From Chryseobacterium carnipullorum (GTDB lineage Bacteria > Bacteroidota > Bacteroidia > Flavobacteriales > Weeksellaceae), in assembly GCF_900142785.1 (NCBI RefSeq), contig NZ_FRCD01000007.1, forward strand, positions 1 to 64,000: a DNA stretch of 64,000 nucleotides, read 5' to 3'. This document shows positions 35,081 through 43,790 of this stretch, piece by piece. The notes beneath the pieces are model-generated. The model was not told the origin of the DNA and searched no databases. It saw only the letters and a list, made by a program, of their open reading frames with translations. The first letter of the stretch is position 1, and each line of letters begins with the position of its first letter. Both the position numbers and the translations under genes were made by a program.

Positions 35081-36241
35081 ATGAAAAAATTAACCCTATT
35101 TTCTTCTTTATTTATAGGAGCTCTTGCATTGGCACAGGGAATTAAATTTGAAGACAGTAATTTTGCAACGATACTTGCGAAAGCGAAAAAAGAGAATAAA
35201 CTTATATTTGTAGATGCCTATGCATCATGGTGCGGACCTTGTAAACTGATGGTGAAAAATATATTTCCATTGCAGACTGTCGGAGATTTTTACAATTCCC
35301 ATTTCGTGAATGCCAAAATAGATATGGAAAAGGGAGAAGGTGTAGGACTGGCCAAGAAATATAATGTAAAAGCATTTCCTACGTATCTTTTCATCAATGG
35401 TGACGGAGAAGAAGTGCACAGAACATTAGGCTACGTAGAGGAAAAAGATTTCATTCAGTTTGCTAAAGATGCCGAAGATCCCAATAAAAGACTGACTGCC
35501 TTAAAGCAAAAATTTGAAAACGGAGAAAAAGACCCTGAATTCTTAAAAAATCTTGCAGGCCTTACCATTTATAATGATTCTGAGTTGGCAGGAAAGGTGT
35601 TAGACCGATATTTCCAGCAGAAAACAAGTCTTGATCAGGAAGATGTACAAATGCTTCTTTCAGGAACTCAGAGTACGGAAAGCCCTCTGTACAAAATCTT
35701 TCAGTCAAAAAAAGCAGAGATCATCAAAATTTTCCCGGAAGATAAGTATGCAAAATTCGATAAGAATATCAAACTGAATACTGTTCTTAAAAAGGCTTAC
35801 AATGCAGACACAAAAACCTGGAATGACAATTATTTCCTTACAGAAAGCCAAAAATTCCTGACTAAAGATGAGTCTGAAAAAATCTTAAAAAGAGCAAAAG
35901 CCAACAGAGCTTTAAAGAATAAAGATATTCCTACCTATGAGAAGCTAACCCTGGAATTGTATAAAGATTATTCTGCCATGAGTTCTGAAGAATTAAACTC
36001 TTTAGCATGGGATTTTTTTGAAAATGTAAGCAGCAAAACATCTCTGGAAAAAGCGGTAGCATGGGCTCAGGAATCTGTAAAGAAAAATGAGAACTATGCC
36101 AATACCGATACGCTAGCTAATCTTTACAACAAGATTGGAGATAAAAAGAATGCAAAGATGTGGGCTGAAAAATCTGTTCAGCTTGCTAAAAGTACAGGTG
36201 AGGATTCTACAGATACAGAGAAATTATTGAAGAGTCTTTAA
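35081..36241 (+). CDS. periplasmic thioredoxin-family protein
   Basis: An exported thiol-disulfide protein. The signal peptide ends about residue 19 (ALALAQ), followed by a thioredoxin domain (about 25-130) with the redox motif Cys51-Gly-Pro-Cys54 in ASWCGPCKLM and the cis-Pro in KAFPTYLF. The remaining about 250 residues are helical, with TPR-like repeats near the end (KNENYANTDTLANLYNKIGD). It probably reduces or handles disulfides in the periplasm; partners are unknown. It is transcribed alone and ends at a strong two-way terminator. Confidence 0.85.
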   Translation: MKKLTLFSSLFIGALALAQGIKFEDSNFATILAKAKKENKLIFVDAYASWCGPCKLMVKNIFPLQTVGDFYNSHFVNAKIDMEKGEGVGLAKKYNVKAFPTYLFINGDGEEVHRTLGYVEEKDFIQFAKDAEDPNKRLTALKQKFENGEKDPEFLKNLAGLTIYNDSELAGKVLDRYFQQKTSLDQEDVQMLLSGTQSTESPLYKIFQSKKAEIIKIFPEDKYAKFDKNIKLNTVLKKAYNADTKTWNDNYFLTESQKFLTKDESEKILKRAKANRALKNKDIPTYEKLTLELYKDYSAMSSEELNSLAWDFFENVSSKTSLEKAVAWAQESVKKNENYANTDTLANLYNKIGDKKNAKMWAEKSVQLAKSTGEDSTDTEKLLKSL

Positions 36242-36260
36242 TTTAACGCTTCAATCACAA

Positions 36261-36289
36261 AAAAACCGCAGAATGATTCTGCGGTTTTT
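36261..36289. terminator. bidirectional terminator
   Basis: AAAAACCGCAGAA (36261-36273) pairs with TTCTGCGGTTTTT (36277-36289) with a 3-nt loop TGA. A- and T-runs on either side let it serve both the thioredoxin gene and the convergent secreted-protein gene. Confidence 0.93.
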
Positions 36290-36309
36290 TTGTGAAATCT
36301 ATTTGAGGA

Positions 36310-37050
36310 TTATCGTAATCGTTTTAAAGACATCTGAGTAACCGGACCTGATCCTGTAGATCCACTGCTAAGATACTTAATCGTAGTAGCCGCTCCACTA
36401 GGCGCAATTCTAAACGAGTAAGTACTGGAAGCTACCATAGGAATGGAAGTAAGTAATGTATAAGTCTGCAGACTACCTGTTGGAGCAGTAAAATAATCGT
36501 TGACACGTGCCACCCAATTATTCGTAGTATCATTCCAGATTCCAACAACCGGAACGGTTCCGCTATCAGTAGATAACTGAGCATTGATAGTCACCTGATA
36601 CACTCCATCTGCAGGTATTGTAAATGAATTAGCGGAAGCATTCCCGAAATAGCGACTTTCATTGTCTATGATTTCATTGGTCAGGTTACCGATAAGAAAT
36701 GTTGCATTCGAGGCAGCAGGTACGGTATAATCAGCAGTCAGCTGTACAACGATTTCCTGAGCCACGATAAATTGTCCGTTCACGACAATTACTGTTCCTG
36801 TAGCATTAGGAACACCGGCAAGATTTTCCCAGGTAGGTGCTGCACCCGGTCCGTTAGATTTTAAAACCTGTCCTGCCGTTCCGGCAGAACCTGCAGTTCT
36901 GGCGTCTCCTCCTACGTTGAGCTCATTTGTAATTTGTAACGAACCGTTAACATGCAATCTTTTTTGAGGCGTCGCGGTATTAATTCCTACCTGTGAATAG
37001 GCCAATACGGGAAGTAGTACTACCCCTAAAATTAAATTCTTTTTCATCAT
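36310..37050 (-). CDS. secreted C1q/TNF-like jelly-roll protein, tandem paralogue 1
   Basis: A 246-residue secreted protein. The signal peptide ends at AYSQ, followed by the shared module VGINTATPQKRLHVNGSLQ and NELNVGGDA.TAGSAGTAGQVLKSNGPGAAPTW. The C-terminal about 150 residues look like a C1q/TNF-type beta jelly roll (GVYQVTINAQLS, VGIWNDTTNNWVARVNDYF, SIPMVASSTYSFRI). The whole is probably a trimeric surface or secreted fibre with a jelly-roll head. It is about 80% identical by eye to the protein from 37151-37891, and the gene follows that one by 100 bp. Confidence 0.72.
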   Translation of the reverse strand: MMKKNLILGVVLLPVLAYSQVGINTATPQKRLHVNGSLQITNELNVGGDARTAGSAGTAGQVLKSNGPGAAPTWENLAGVPNATGTVIVVNGQFIVAQEIVVQLTADYTVPAASNATFLIGNLTNEIIDNESRYFGNASANSFTIPADGVYQVTINAQLSTDSGTVPVVGIWNDTTNNWVARVNDYFTAPTGSLQTYTLLTSIPMVASSTYSFRIAPSGAATTIKYLSSGSTGSGPVTQMSLKRLR

Positions 37051-37150
37051 TGTGTTTTTAATTAATTTGATCCCTGTAGATCTTTATTTTGTAACCGCTT
37101 TCGAAAATAATAATCAAAGCATTTGTCTTTTGTTAAAACTCTCTTATCTG

Positions 37151-37891
37151 TTACTTTAAACGTTTAACAGACATCTGAGTAATGGGTCCGGACCCTGTAG
37201 ATCCGGTACTGATATACTTTACGACGGTAGTATTAACGGTATTGGCAATCCTAAATGAATACGTGTTGGAAGCGGCCATCGGAATGGAGGTAAGCAATGT
37301 ATAGGTCTGCAAACTTCCTGTGGGAGCAGTAAAGTAATCATTAACTCTTGCTACCCATTTACTTGTGGTATCATTCCAGATCCCTATGACGGGACTCGTT
37401 CCATTATCGGTAGATATTTGTGCGTTGATATGTACCTGATAGACTCCATCTGCTGATACCGTAAATGAATTGGCAGTCCCAGTTCCGGAATAGCGATTTT
37501 CGTTATCGATAATCTCGTTAGTCAGGTTTCCGATAGGATCAGTTGTATTGATTGGGCTGATTTTCGAATAATCAGCAGTGAGCTGTACCACTATTTCCTG
37601 TGCAACTATAAATTGCCCGTTCACGACAATCACTGTTCCGGTAGCATTGGGAACGCCAGCAAGGTTTCCCCAGGTAGGTGCTACACCGGGACCATTGGAT
37701 TTTAAAACCTGTCCTGCTATTCCTGCACTCCCGGCAGTTTTAGCGTCTCCCCCTATATTTAATTCATTGGTGATCTGTAGTGAACCATTAACATGAAGAT
37801 TCTTTTGTGGTGTTGGGGTACTAATTCCTACTTGGGAATAGGCGAATACAGGAAGTACTAATACTCCTAAAATTAAATTTTTTTTCATCAT
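37151..37891 (-). CDS. secreted C1q/TNF-like jelly-roll protein, tandem paralogue 2
   Basis: The twin of the gene at 36310-37050: same length (246 residues), same signal peptide, same LHVNGS/GQVLKSNG linker and jelly-roll head. By eye about 48 positions differ. The differences cluster in a short loop at residues 109-119 (YSKISPINTTDP against YTVPAASNATFL) and near 215-223, while the rest is nearly unchanged. That fits duplication followed by change of exposed loops. The copy order and the 100-bp spacer suggest one transcript. Confidence 0.72.
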   Translation of the reverse strand: MMKKNLILGVLVLPVFAYSQVGISTPTPQKNLHVNGSLQITNELNIGGDAKTAGSAGIAGQVLKSNGPGVAPTWGNLAGVPNATGTVIVVNGQFIVAQEIVVQLTADYSKISPINTTDPIGNLTNEIIDNENRYSGTGTANSFTVSADGVYQVHINAQISTDNGTSPVIGIWNDTTSKWVARVNDYFTAPTGSLQTYTLLTSIPMAASNTYSFRIANTVNTTVVKYISTGSTGSGPITQMSVKRLK

Positions 37892-38333
37892 TGTGTTTTT
37901 ATTTGATCAATCACCTATACGGATCAAGACTGTGCAAATATTTTCAAAAAGAAGACCAAACTGTATCGATTTTTTTCTATAAAAAATACAACAAACTCAT
38001 TTGCAATAGTTTAATAATAAAATAAATACATTATCAATCTTTCATTGTAAATTTCAACCTCTGTATCTTCATAGAATGGCTGCAGGCTATAAAATTCAGG
38101 TCAGATTCTTATCAGAAAACAGGCTATATATGCCATTATCATGTATGCAGTACAAAAGTATTAAAAATAACCTATCCCTAACTATACATAAAAGAACTTA
38201 AAATATCAGTAATCACAGGAGAAATATTTGCATTTTAGTAATAAAAGCCATTAAAGTAAAAAAATGAAATCCGCACACTGTAGGCTGCGGATTTCATTTA
38301 CTTAAATATAAAAAATGAATTATTTACTATTTT
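37892..38333. other. intergenic region upstream of the paralogue pair
   Basis: About 440 bp, A+T-rich. It contains only the terminator of the next gene (38262-38299). The promoter of the paralogue pair must be here, but no exact TAnnTTTG/TTG pair was found. Confidence 0.4.
38262..38299 (-). terminator. terminator of the long fibre-like gene
   Basis: AAATGAAATCCGCA (38262-38275) pairs with TGCGGATTTCATTT (38286-38299) around a 10-nt loop. On the minus strand TTTTACTTTAATGG follows. Confidence 0.88.
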
Positions 38334-39758
38334 TTAGTTATTATACACCAACACCTGCATTTTGGTAAGCATGGCTTCTGTATCACCGTTATATCCAGCA
38401 TATGTGTTAGGATCAACATTAACAGTAGCACTTCCAGACCAAGCAGAATACTGTATTTTAAAGGTATAGGTACCGGCGGGAAGTGTAACAGATTTTAAAA
38501 ATGTTACGGGAATTGGGATATCTTGCAATCCACCTCCTCCAGCAGGACCGTACTTAGCGGCATAGGCAGAAGAAATTTTAACATTGTTCTGAAGAAGATT
38601 AAATGTTCCCTGCGAAGTGATACCATTAGGAAACTGGGTAGCATATCCTAATACAGTAAATAAGAAAGTCTGGGTTTTTCCGGCAGGAACCGTCAACGTA
38701 ATGGTTACTCCCGGAACATCCGCAGTAGTACCTGAAGCAACCGTTAAAGCTGTTGTTCCCTGTACATAATTGGCTGAAGCAATAGTTCCGCTTACCGTAT
38801 TCAAAGATTGCCATGAGGGTGCTGCACCTGCCCCGGAAGAGGTAAGGACCTGCCCTGTAGTGCCTGCAGAACCAGCGGCTGTAGCACTTCCGCCTACGTT
38901 AATCTCATTCACAACCTGCAAAGATCCGTTGACATGCAAGCTTTTCTGCGGGGTTATCGTTCTTATTCCTACAGCTCCACTATTAATGTTAGTTAAATAC
39001 ATAAGCTCATTAAGAGGTTTTCCTACACTAAATGAAAGATATCGATTTCCTAGTCCACTGATTGTTCCTGTAGAAACATCTCCAAAATTAATACGGGCGA
39101 CAGATCCCGGGTCTGCAGTGGAAGCAGTTCTCATATTAATTCCAAAATTATCGATTCGGTTGCCATAAGAAAAACCGTCCTGACCTATGTTAATATCAAA
39201 TGCATCATTTGTAGCAGCAACTGTTGCAGCAGCATTCAGAAACTGGCTTCCTTCTACATGTAGTTTTTTTGTAGGCGCATTGGATCCAATTCCTATTCTG
39301 CCATTGGCACCATCTACAGATAGAGTACTATTGGCTACAGAAAAACCATTAACAATACCTGATGCAAAAGCTAATGTATTAGCTCCCTGAGTTACCGTTC
39401 TGTTACCTGTAAGAGTCCCATTTGTATTATAAATATTGAGTGGTGGACTTATTTTCACCCAGTTGGAACCATTATAATAGTAATACCCTACTGCATCAAT
39501 ATTTACAGCAGTTCCCGCTTGTGTACCGGTAGCAATGCTGTTTACATACACCAAAGTAGATGTCGGAACCCCTGTCATACTTTGAGCTCTTTGTCTGTCA
39601 ACTCTTGGAATCAGCATACCATCAACATTGGTGGTAGTACCTGTAGGATCTTTAGCGATTACATCTAAGGTTGCAGAAGGCATAACGGTATTGATACCAA
39701 CTTGTGCATAACCCAGTAAGGGAAAGAAAAAAATCACTGGTAATAAATTAATTTTCAT
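38334..39758 (-). CDS. long secreted fibre-like protein
   Basis: A 474-residue secreted protein (start ATG 39758, MKINLLPVIFFF; the 12 codons upstream lack family support). The signal peptide ends near GYAQ. The N-terminal part has VGINTVMPSATLDVIAKDP and VGYYYYNGSNWVKI. A middle stretch has short Gly/Asn/Ile repeats as in beta-helical fibres (GRIGIGSNAPTKKLHVEG). It then repeats the module of the 36-38 kb paralogues (TPQKSLHVNGSLQVVNEINVGG...GQVLTSSGAGAAPSW) and ends in a beta-rich head. No adhesin sorting signal is visible at the C-terminus. Confidence 0.7.
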   Translation of the reverse strand: MKINLLPVIFFFPLLGYAQVGINTVMPSATLDVIAKDPTGTTTNVDGMLIPRVDRQRAQSMTGVPTSTLVYVNSIATGTQAGTAVNIDAVGYYYYNGSNWVKISPPLNIYNTNGTLTGNRTVTQGANTLAFASGIVNGFSVANSTLSVDGANGRIGIGSNAPTKKLHVEGSQFLNAAATVAATNDAFDINIGQDGFSYGNRIDNFGINMRTASTADPGSVARINFGDVSTGTISGLGNRYLSFSVGKPLNELMYLTNINSGAVGIRTITPQKSLHVNGSLQVVNEINVGGSATAAGSAGTTGQVLTSSGAGAAPSWQSLNTVSGTIASANYVQGTTALTVASGTTADVPGVTITLTVPAGKTQTFLFTVLGYATQFPNGITSQGTFNLLQNNVKISSAYAAKYGPAGGGGLQDIPIPVTFLKSVTLPAGTYTFKIQYSAWSGSATVNVDPNTYAGYNGDTEAMLTKMQVLVYNN

Positions 39759-39946
39759 TTTGTTAAAATTTAAAGTTAATATTTTTAAAATCAAAAAATT
39801 ACAATACTTTATAGTATAAATTTAATGAAAAAAAAGCAAAACATTTAAATTATTTTCTTTTTACCAAATTAATTTAAAGACTATCCACAGGAAATCGATA
39901 TTTATCTACTATTAATGGTATTTTCAGATAGGTTCTATTTCATAAA

Positions 39947-39980
39947 AAAAGAGACTGTCTAAAAAATAGTCAGTCTCTTT
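39947..39980 (-). terminator. terminator of fabH
   Basis: AAAGAGACTG (39948-39957) pairs with CAGTCTCTTT (39971-39980), with further TCTA/TAG pairing inside. On the minus strand it is followed by TTTATG and a T-rich stretch. Confidence 0.82.
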
Positions 39981-40001
39981 CGTTTATTTTAAGTCAGAAT
40001 T

Positions 40002-41024
40002 CTAATATTGAAACAATACACTTCCCCATGTAAATCCGCTTCCAAAAGCTGAAAGAAGCACCAAATCTCCTCTCTTTATTTTCCCTTCTTCAATTGCTTC
40101 GCTTAAAGCGATAGGAATAGAGGCAGCGGTTGTATTTCCGTATTTCTGAATATTATTATGAATCTTCTCATCAGGAAGTCCGAATTTCTGCTGTACAAAC
40201 TGGGCAATTCTAAGATTGGCCTGGTGAGGAATGAACATATCCAGATCTTCGATGGTTTTTCCGGCTTTATCCAAGGCTTCCTGCATTGTTTCCGGGAATC
40301 TTGTTACCGCGTGTTTGAATACAAAGTTTCCATTCATGATTGGATAAACCTCTTTATTGGTCACATTTTCAGGTTCTTTTCTCATCCTGTCACTCCATCC
40401 GAATTTAGAACCCGGGAACTGCGTACACAATTCATCTGCATATTTACCTTCAGAATGCATATTTACGGCTAAAATATCTCCCGAATGTTCATCCTCGGTT
40501 GCTGACAGTATGATGGCTCCTGCGCCATCTCCAAAAATCACAGAAACCCCTCTTCCTTCATCAGAAAAATCAAGTCCGAAGGAATGGATCTCCGCTCCTA
40601 CCACAAGAATATTTTTATAGGTTCCTGATTTGATAAAAGCATTGGCAACGCTCATGGCATAAACAAATCCTGAACACTGATTTCTTACATCCAAAGCACC
40701 AATAGTGTCACACCCCAGCATATCCTGAAGTAAAACACCACAACCCGGAAAATAATAGTCCGGAGAAAGGGTGGCAAAAACAATATAATCTATATCTTTT
40801 GCGGTGAGTCCCGCTTTTTCGAGCGCTTTTTCAGAAGCTTTGAATGCCAGGTAAGCCGTCGTTTCCTGAGAGTCATTTCTGTTTTGTCTGTGTCTTCTTT
40901 CTTTGATGCCCGTTCTTTCCGTAATCCATTCGTCATTGGTGGTCATCAGCTTCGCTAAATCATCATTCGTAACAACATGATCTGGAACATAAAATCCTAT
41001 TCCTTTTATTGTACTTTTAATCAT
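40002..41024 (-). CDS. fabH: beta-ketoacyl-ACP synthase III
   Basis: FabH starts fatty-acid synthesis by condensing acyl-CoA with malonyl-ACP. The catalytic triad is Cys117 (RNQCSGF), His267 (IPHQANLRI) and Asn297 (YGNTTAASIP), and the C-terminal GSGFTWGSVLF is typical. Length 340 is normal. The gene stands alone, outside the plsX-fabH cluster usual elsewhere, so it may be one of two or more FabH copies; Flavobacteria often use such copies for branched-chain primers. A promoter lies just upstream (41077 to 41044). Confidence 0.95.
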   Translation of the reverse strand: MIKSTIKGIGFYVPDHVVTNDDLAKLMTTNDEWITERTGIKERRHRQNRNDSQETTAYLAFKASEKALEKAGLTAKDIDYIVFATLSPDYYFPGCGVLLQDMLGCDTIGALDVRNQCSGFVYAMSVANAFIKSGTYKNILVVGAEIHSFGLDFSDEGRGVSVIFGDGAGAIILSATEDEHSGDILAVNMHSEGKYADELCTQFPGSKFGWSDRMRKEPENVTNKEVYPIMNGNFVFKHAVTRFPETMQEALDKAGKTIEDLDMFIPHQANLRIAQFVQQKFGLPDEKIHNNIQKYGNTTAASIPIALSEAIEEGKIKRGDLVLLSAFGSGFTWGSVLFQY

Positions 41025-41043
41025 ATAGTTTTTTTAATTTTGG

Positions 41044-41077
41044 CAAAGATAAAATTATTTAATCCATAGTTTTTCAA
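41044..41077 (-). promoter_or_regulatory. promoter of fabH
   Basis: Minus strand TTG (41077-41075) and TATCTTTG (41051-41044), spaced 23 bp. Transcription would start about 15 bp before the ATG. Confidence 0.55.
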
Positions 41078-41097
41078 AATAGTAGTATTTTTATTAT

Positions 41098-41997
41098 ATG
41101 CCAATCGATACGATATACAGAGACTCCCAATGTGAATGGGTAGATGTAGAGGCTCCCACTGCGGAGGACCTGAAATTTCTTCACGAAAGATATGAAATCA
41201 ACAACCTTCTTCTGGATGATACCATGGATCCAAACCACCTTCCGAAATATGAAGAGGATGGCAACGTAAAGTTTTTCCTGCTCCGGGAAAGTACTGAACT
41301 GGAACGAAAAAACCTCAACACCATAAGTGATATCAGCACGAAGATTGGAATCTTTCTTGTCGATCATACGATCATTACCATCCACCGGATGAAAACGAAA
41401 AGTATTTTGGAGACGAAGAAACAGATTTCTGCCATGCAAACGGAAGTTCCTTCTCCTAAAATTGCTTTAATGATTGCGCTCCTGATCATGAAAAGTTTTG
41501 ATGATGAATCATTAAGTCTTCTGGAAACAATGGATAATATCGAAAACGAAATCTTCCTTAAAAACACCAATCATACGAACCAGATCAGAAGATTGTACAA
41601 ACTGAAAAGAAAATCGGGACTGAATTCAAGGGTACTGACTATTTCCACAGATGCGGTAGATAAGTTTAAACTGTTGAATCTTCAGGATTCAGAGATCGTG
41701 GATTTAAAAGATAAACATAAAGATGTTGTTGCGGATTTTGATCATTTAAATATTCAGATTACCAACCTTATTTCAATGTTCCTGGCGCTTTCAGACCAAA
41801 AAGCCAACCAGGTTATGAAAGTTTTGGCTATTTACTCGGTGTATTTCTTACCGATTACCTTTATTGCCGGGCTTTATGGAATGAATTTCGACAATATGCC
41901 GGAGCTTCATCACAAATACGGATATTTTATAACGGTCGGTGTTATGGCTGTAGTCGTGATCTGCACCTTTATTTATGCAAGACGTAAGCAGTGGTAA
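41098..41997 (+). CDS. corA: CorA-family divalent metal transporter
   Basis: An inner-membrane Mg2+ (or Co2+/Ni2+) channel. The long cytosolic N-terminal domain with helices is followed by two C-terminal membrane segments with the signature YGMNF (GMN pore motif) and a short loop DNMPELHHKYGY, then a basic tail RRKQW. The 299-residue length fits the family. It lies 73 bp from the divergent fabH start and may lead an operon with the patatin gene, although 172 bp separate them. Confidence 0.93.
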   Translation: MPIDTIYRDSQCEWVDVEAPTAEDLKFLHERYEINNLLLDDTMDPNHLPKYEEDGNVKFFLLRESTELERKNLNTISDISTKIGIFLVDHTIITIHRMKTKSILETKKQISAMQTEVPSPKIALMIALLIMKSFDDESLSLLETMDNIENEIFLKNTNHTNQIRRLYKLKRKSGLNSRVLTISTDAVDKFKLLNLQDSEIVDLKDKHKDVVADFDHLNIQITNLISMFLALSDQKANQVMKVLAIYSVYFLPITFIAGLYGMNFDNMPELHHKYGYFITVGVMAVVVICTFIYARRKQW

Positions 41998-42169
41998 TGG
42001 CCTAAGAAAAAAAGGACGAAATACCTAAGTTGTTATAAAAGATTTGTTGCTAACTTTAAATCAAATTTGAGATTCATTCTCAAGATTCGTAATGAGTTTA
42101 GCAACAGAGTAATAATTAAAAAACTTGGCGCTTTTGCTTTTGACCAACAGCACCAACACCAAACTGCCC

Positions 42170-43756
42170 ATGAAAACTGACATTCTAAACAAAATTCTTG
42201 AGGAAAATGTACTTTCCCACGAGTCCAAAGAGAAACTCAGTGCTTTGCATGAAAATATTTCGTCCAGGGAGTTTTCTGATTTACTGGATGCGCAGGGAAA
42301 TCAATATGTAGAGTTTGTTCAGGAAGGAGGCGGTGTCTGGGGAAGTGCTCTTGTAGGGTATCTTTACGGTTTGGAAGTCTTCGGAGTTCGTTTTCTTAAA
42401 GTGGCAGGAACCAGTGCCGGCGCCATTAATACGATGCTTATTGCAGCCTGCAAAACCAAAGAGGAGGCAAAAAGTGAAGTAATCAAAGATATCCTGTTCA
42501 GCTGGAATTTTGCCGATTTCATGGATGGAAAAACCTATGTGAAAACTACGATTCATGCAATTCTGAACAATAAGAATTTTTTTAAAATCAATGCGATTAT
42601 TTTGGCGGTCATCATGGTCATTCTGGTCATTATCCCTTTCGTAGCCAGACCGGAAACCACACTTAATGCTAAACTGCTTTTTCTGATTCCTTTAATTCCG
42701 GTCATTATTTCTTTTTTCTGCATTAAAAAGTTTTACAATGATTTCAAAAAGCAAAACAGCGGATTCAATCCGGGAAATGCTTTTTTAGAGACCATGCAAA
42801 GTGTTTTGGACGGTTTCGGGATCAAAACGGTGGCTCAGCTTAATGAAAAATTTATCCAGAAGGAACATGATCTTCATCTCAATTACCGCTACGGGAATAC
42901 GGGAGAATATTATACCATTGCCCTAAAAAGTATTGAAGCGATTAAAGCTAAAAATCTGGAACATATCGACCAGACCCGCTACAGAATTTTCTATGAAAGT
43001 GCGGTGAACAATGATTATTACAAAAACAATCCGTTTTACCAGCTTCGTTCAGAATACATCGTTATTACGACCGATATTAATGCTAAAATCAAAGTAGAGC
43101 TTCCTACAATGGCTAATTTATACTGGTCTGAAGAAGAACTGAAACACGCCAGTCCAGCCGAATTTGTAAGAGCGTCGATGTCTGTCCCCTTCTTTTTTGA
43201 ACCTTTCCGGAAAATGATCAATAAGGATGACAGCTCGGTAAAATATGCATGGAAATTCTGGATGAACACAAAACCGGAAGACATCTATCCTTCCGGACTT
43301 TTCATTGATGGCGGAAGTATTTCCAATTTTCCGATCGATATTTTTCATGCCAGCGACGTATTTTATCCAAGAATGCCTCTTTTTGGAGTACAACTCACCA
43401 GCGACTCTGATATCCTGTCTGAAAAAGGAAAAACAAGTGAAGAAATTCTTAAAACTCCTTTTTCTTATGCGGGAAATATCATCAGTACCTTAAAAGGTTT
43501 TAATGACAAATCATTTTTAACGAAACATAGCTTTTATCGCCTTTACAGTATTCAGAGCGTTAATTGCGGAACGAGCAGCTGGTTGAATTTCTTTATGAAA
43601 AGAGAAGAAAAAGAGGATCTTTTCAACAGGGGATTCCAGGCCGCCCTGGATTTCCTGAACCAATTCGACTGGGAAAAATATAAATATGAACGGATGATGC
43701 TTTCAATGAAGGAGAAAAAGATCCTGAAAGAAGCGGACACGCCGACGGTGGGATAA
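42170..43756 (+). CDS. patatin-like phospholipase
   Basis: A Ser-Asp dyad lipid acyl hydrolase. The oxyanion GGGVWGSA, nucleophile elbow GTSAGAIN and the Asp motif FIDGGSISNFPID are all present. Two adjacent hydrophobic helices (INAIILAVIMVILVIIPFV and LLFLIPLIPVIISFF) insert a membrane hairpin between them, so the enzyme is probably membrane-bound with the active site in the cytosol. The ATG at 42170 is preferred; a TTG 45 bp upstream is in frame but would give an odd leader. The physiological lipid is unknown. Confidence 0.88.
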   Translation: MKTDILNKILEENVLSHESKEKLSALHENISSREFSDLLDAQGNQYVEFVQEGGGVWGSALVGYLYGLEVFGVRFLKVAGTSAGAINTMLIAACKTKEEAKSEVIKDILFSWNFADFMDGKTYVKTTIHAILNNKNFFKINAIILAVIMVILVIIPFVARPETTLNAKLLFLIPLIPVIISFFCIKKFYNDFKKQNSGFNPGNAFLETMQSVLDGFGIKTVAQLNEKFIQKEHDLHLNYRYGNTGEYYTIALKSIEAIKAKNLEHIDQTRYRIFYESAVNNDYYKNNPFYQLRSEYIVITTDINAKIKVELPTMANLYWSEEELKHASPAEFVRASMSVPFFFEPFRKMINKDDSSVKYAWKFWMNTKPEDIYPSGLFIDGGSISNFPIDIFHASDVFYPRMPLFGVQLTSDSDILSEKGKTSEEILKTPFSYAGNIISTLKGFNDKSFLTKHSFYRLYSIQSVNCGTSSWLNFFMKREEKEDLFNRGFQAALDFLNQFDWEKYKYERMMLSMKEKKILKEADTPTVG

Positions 43757-43790
43757 GGAATTTTGAGTATTTTAGGGTTTAAATATTTTA

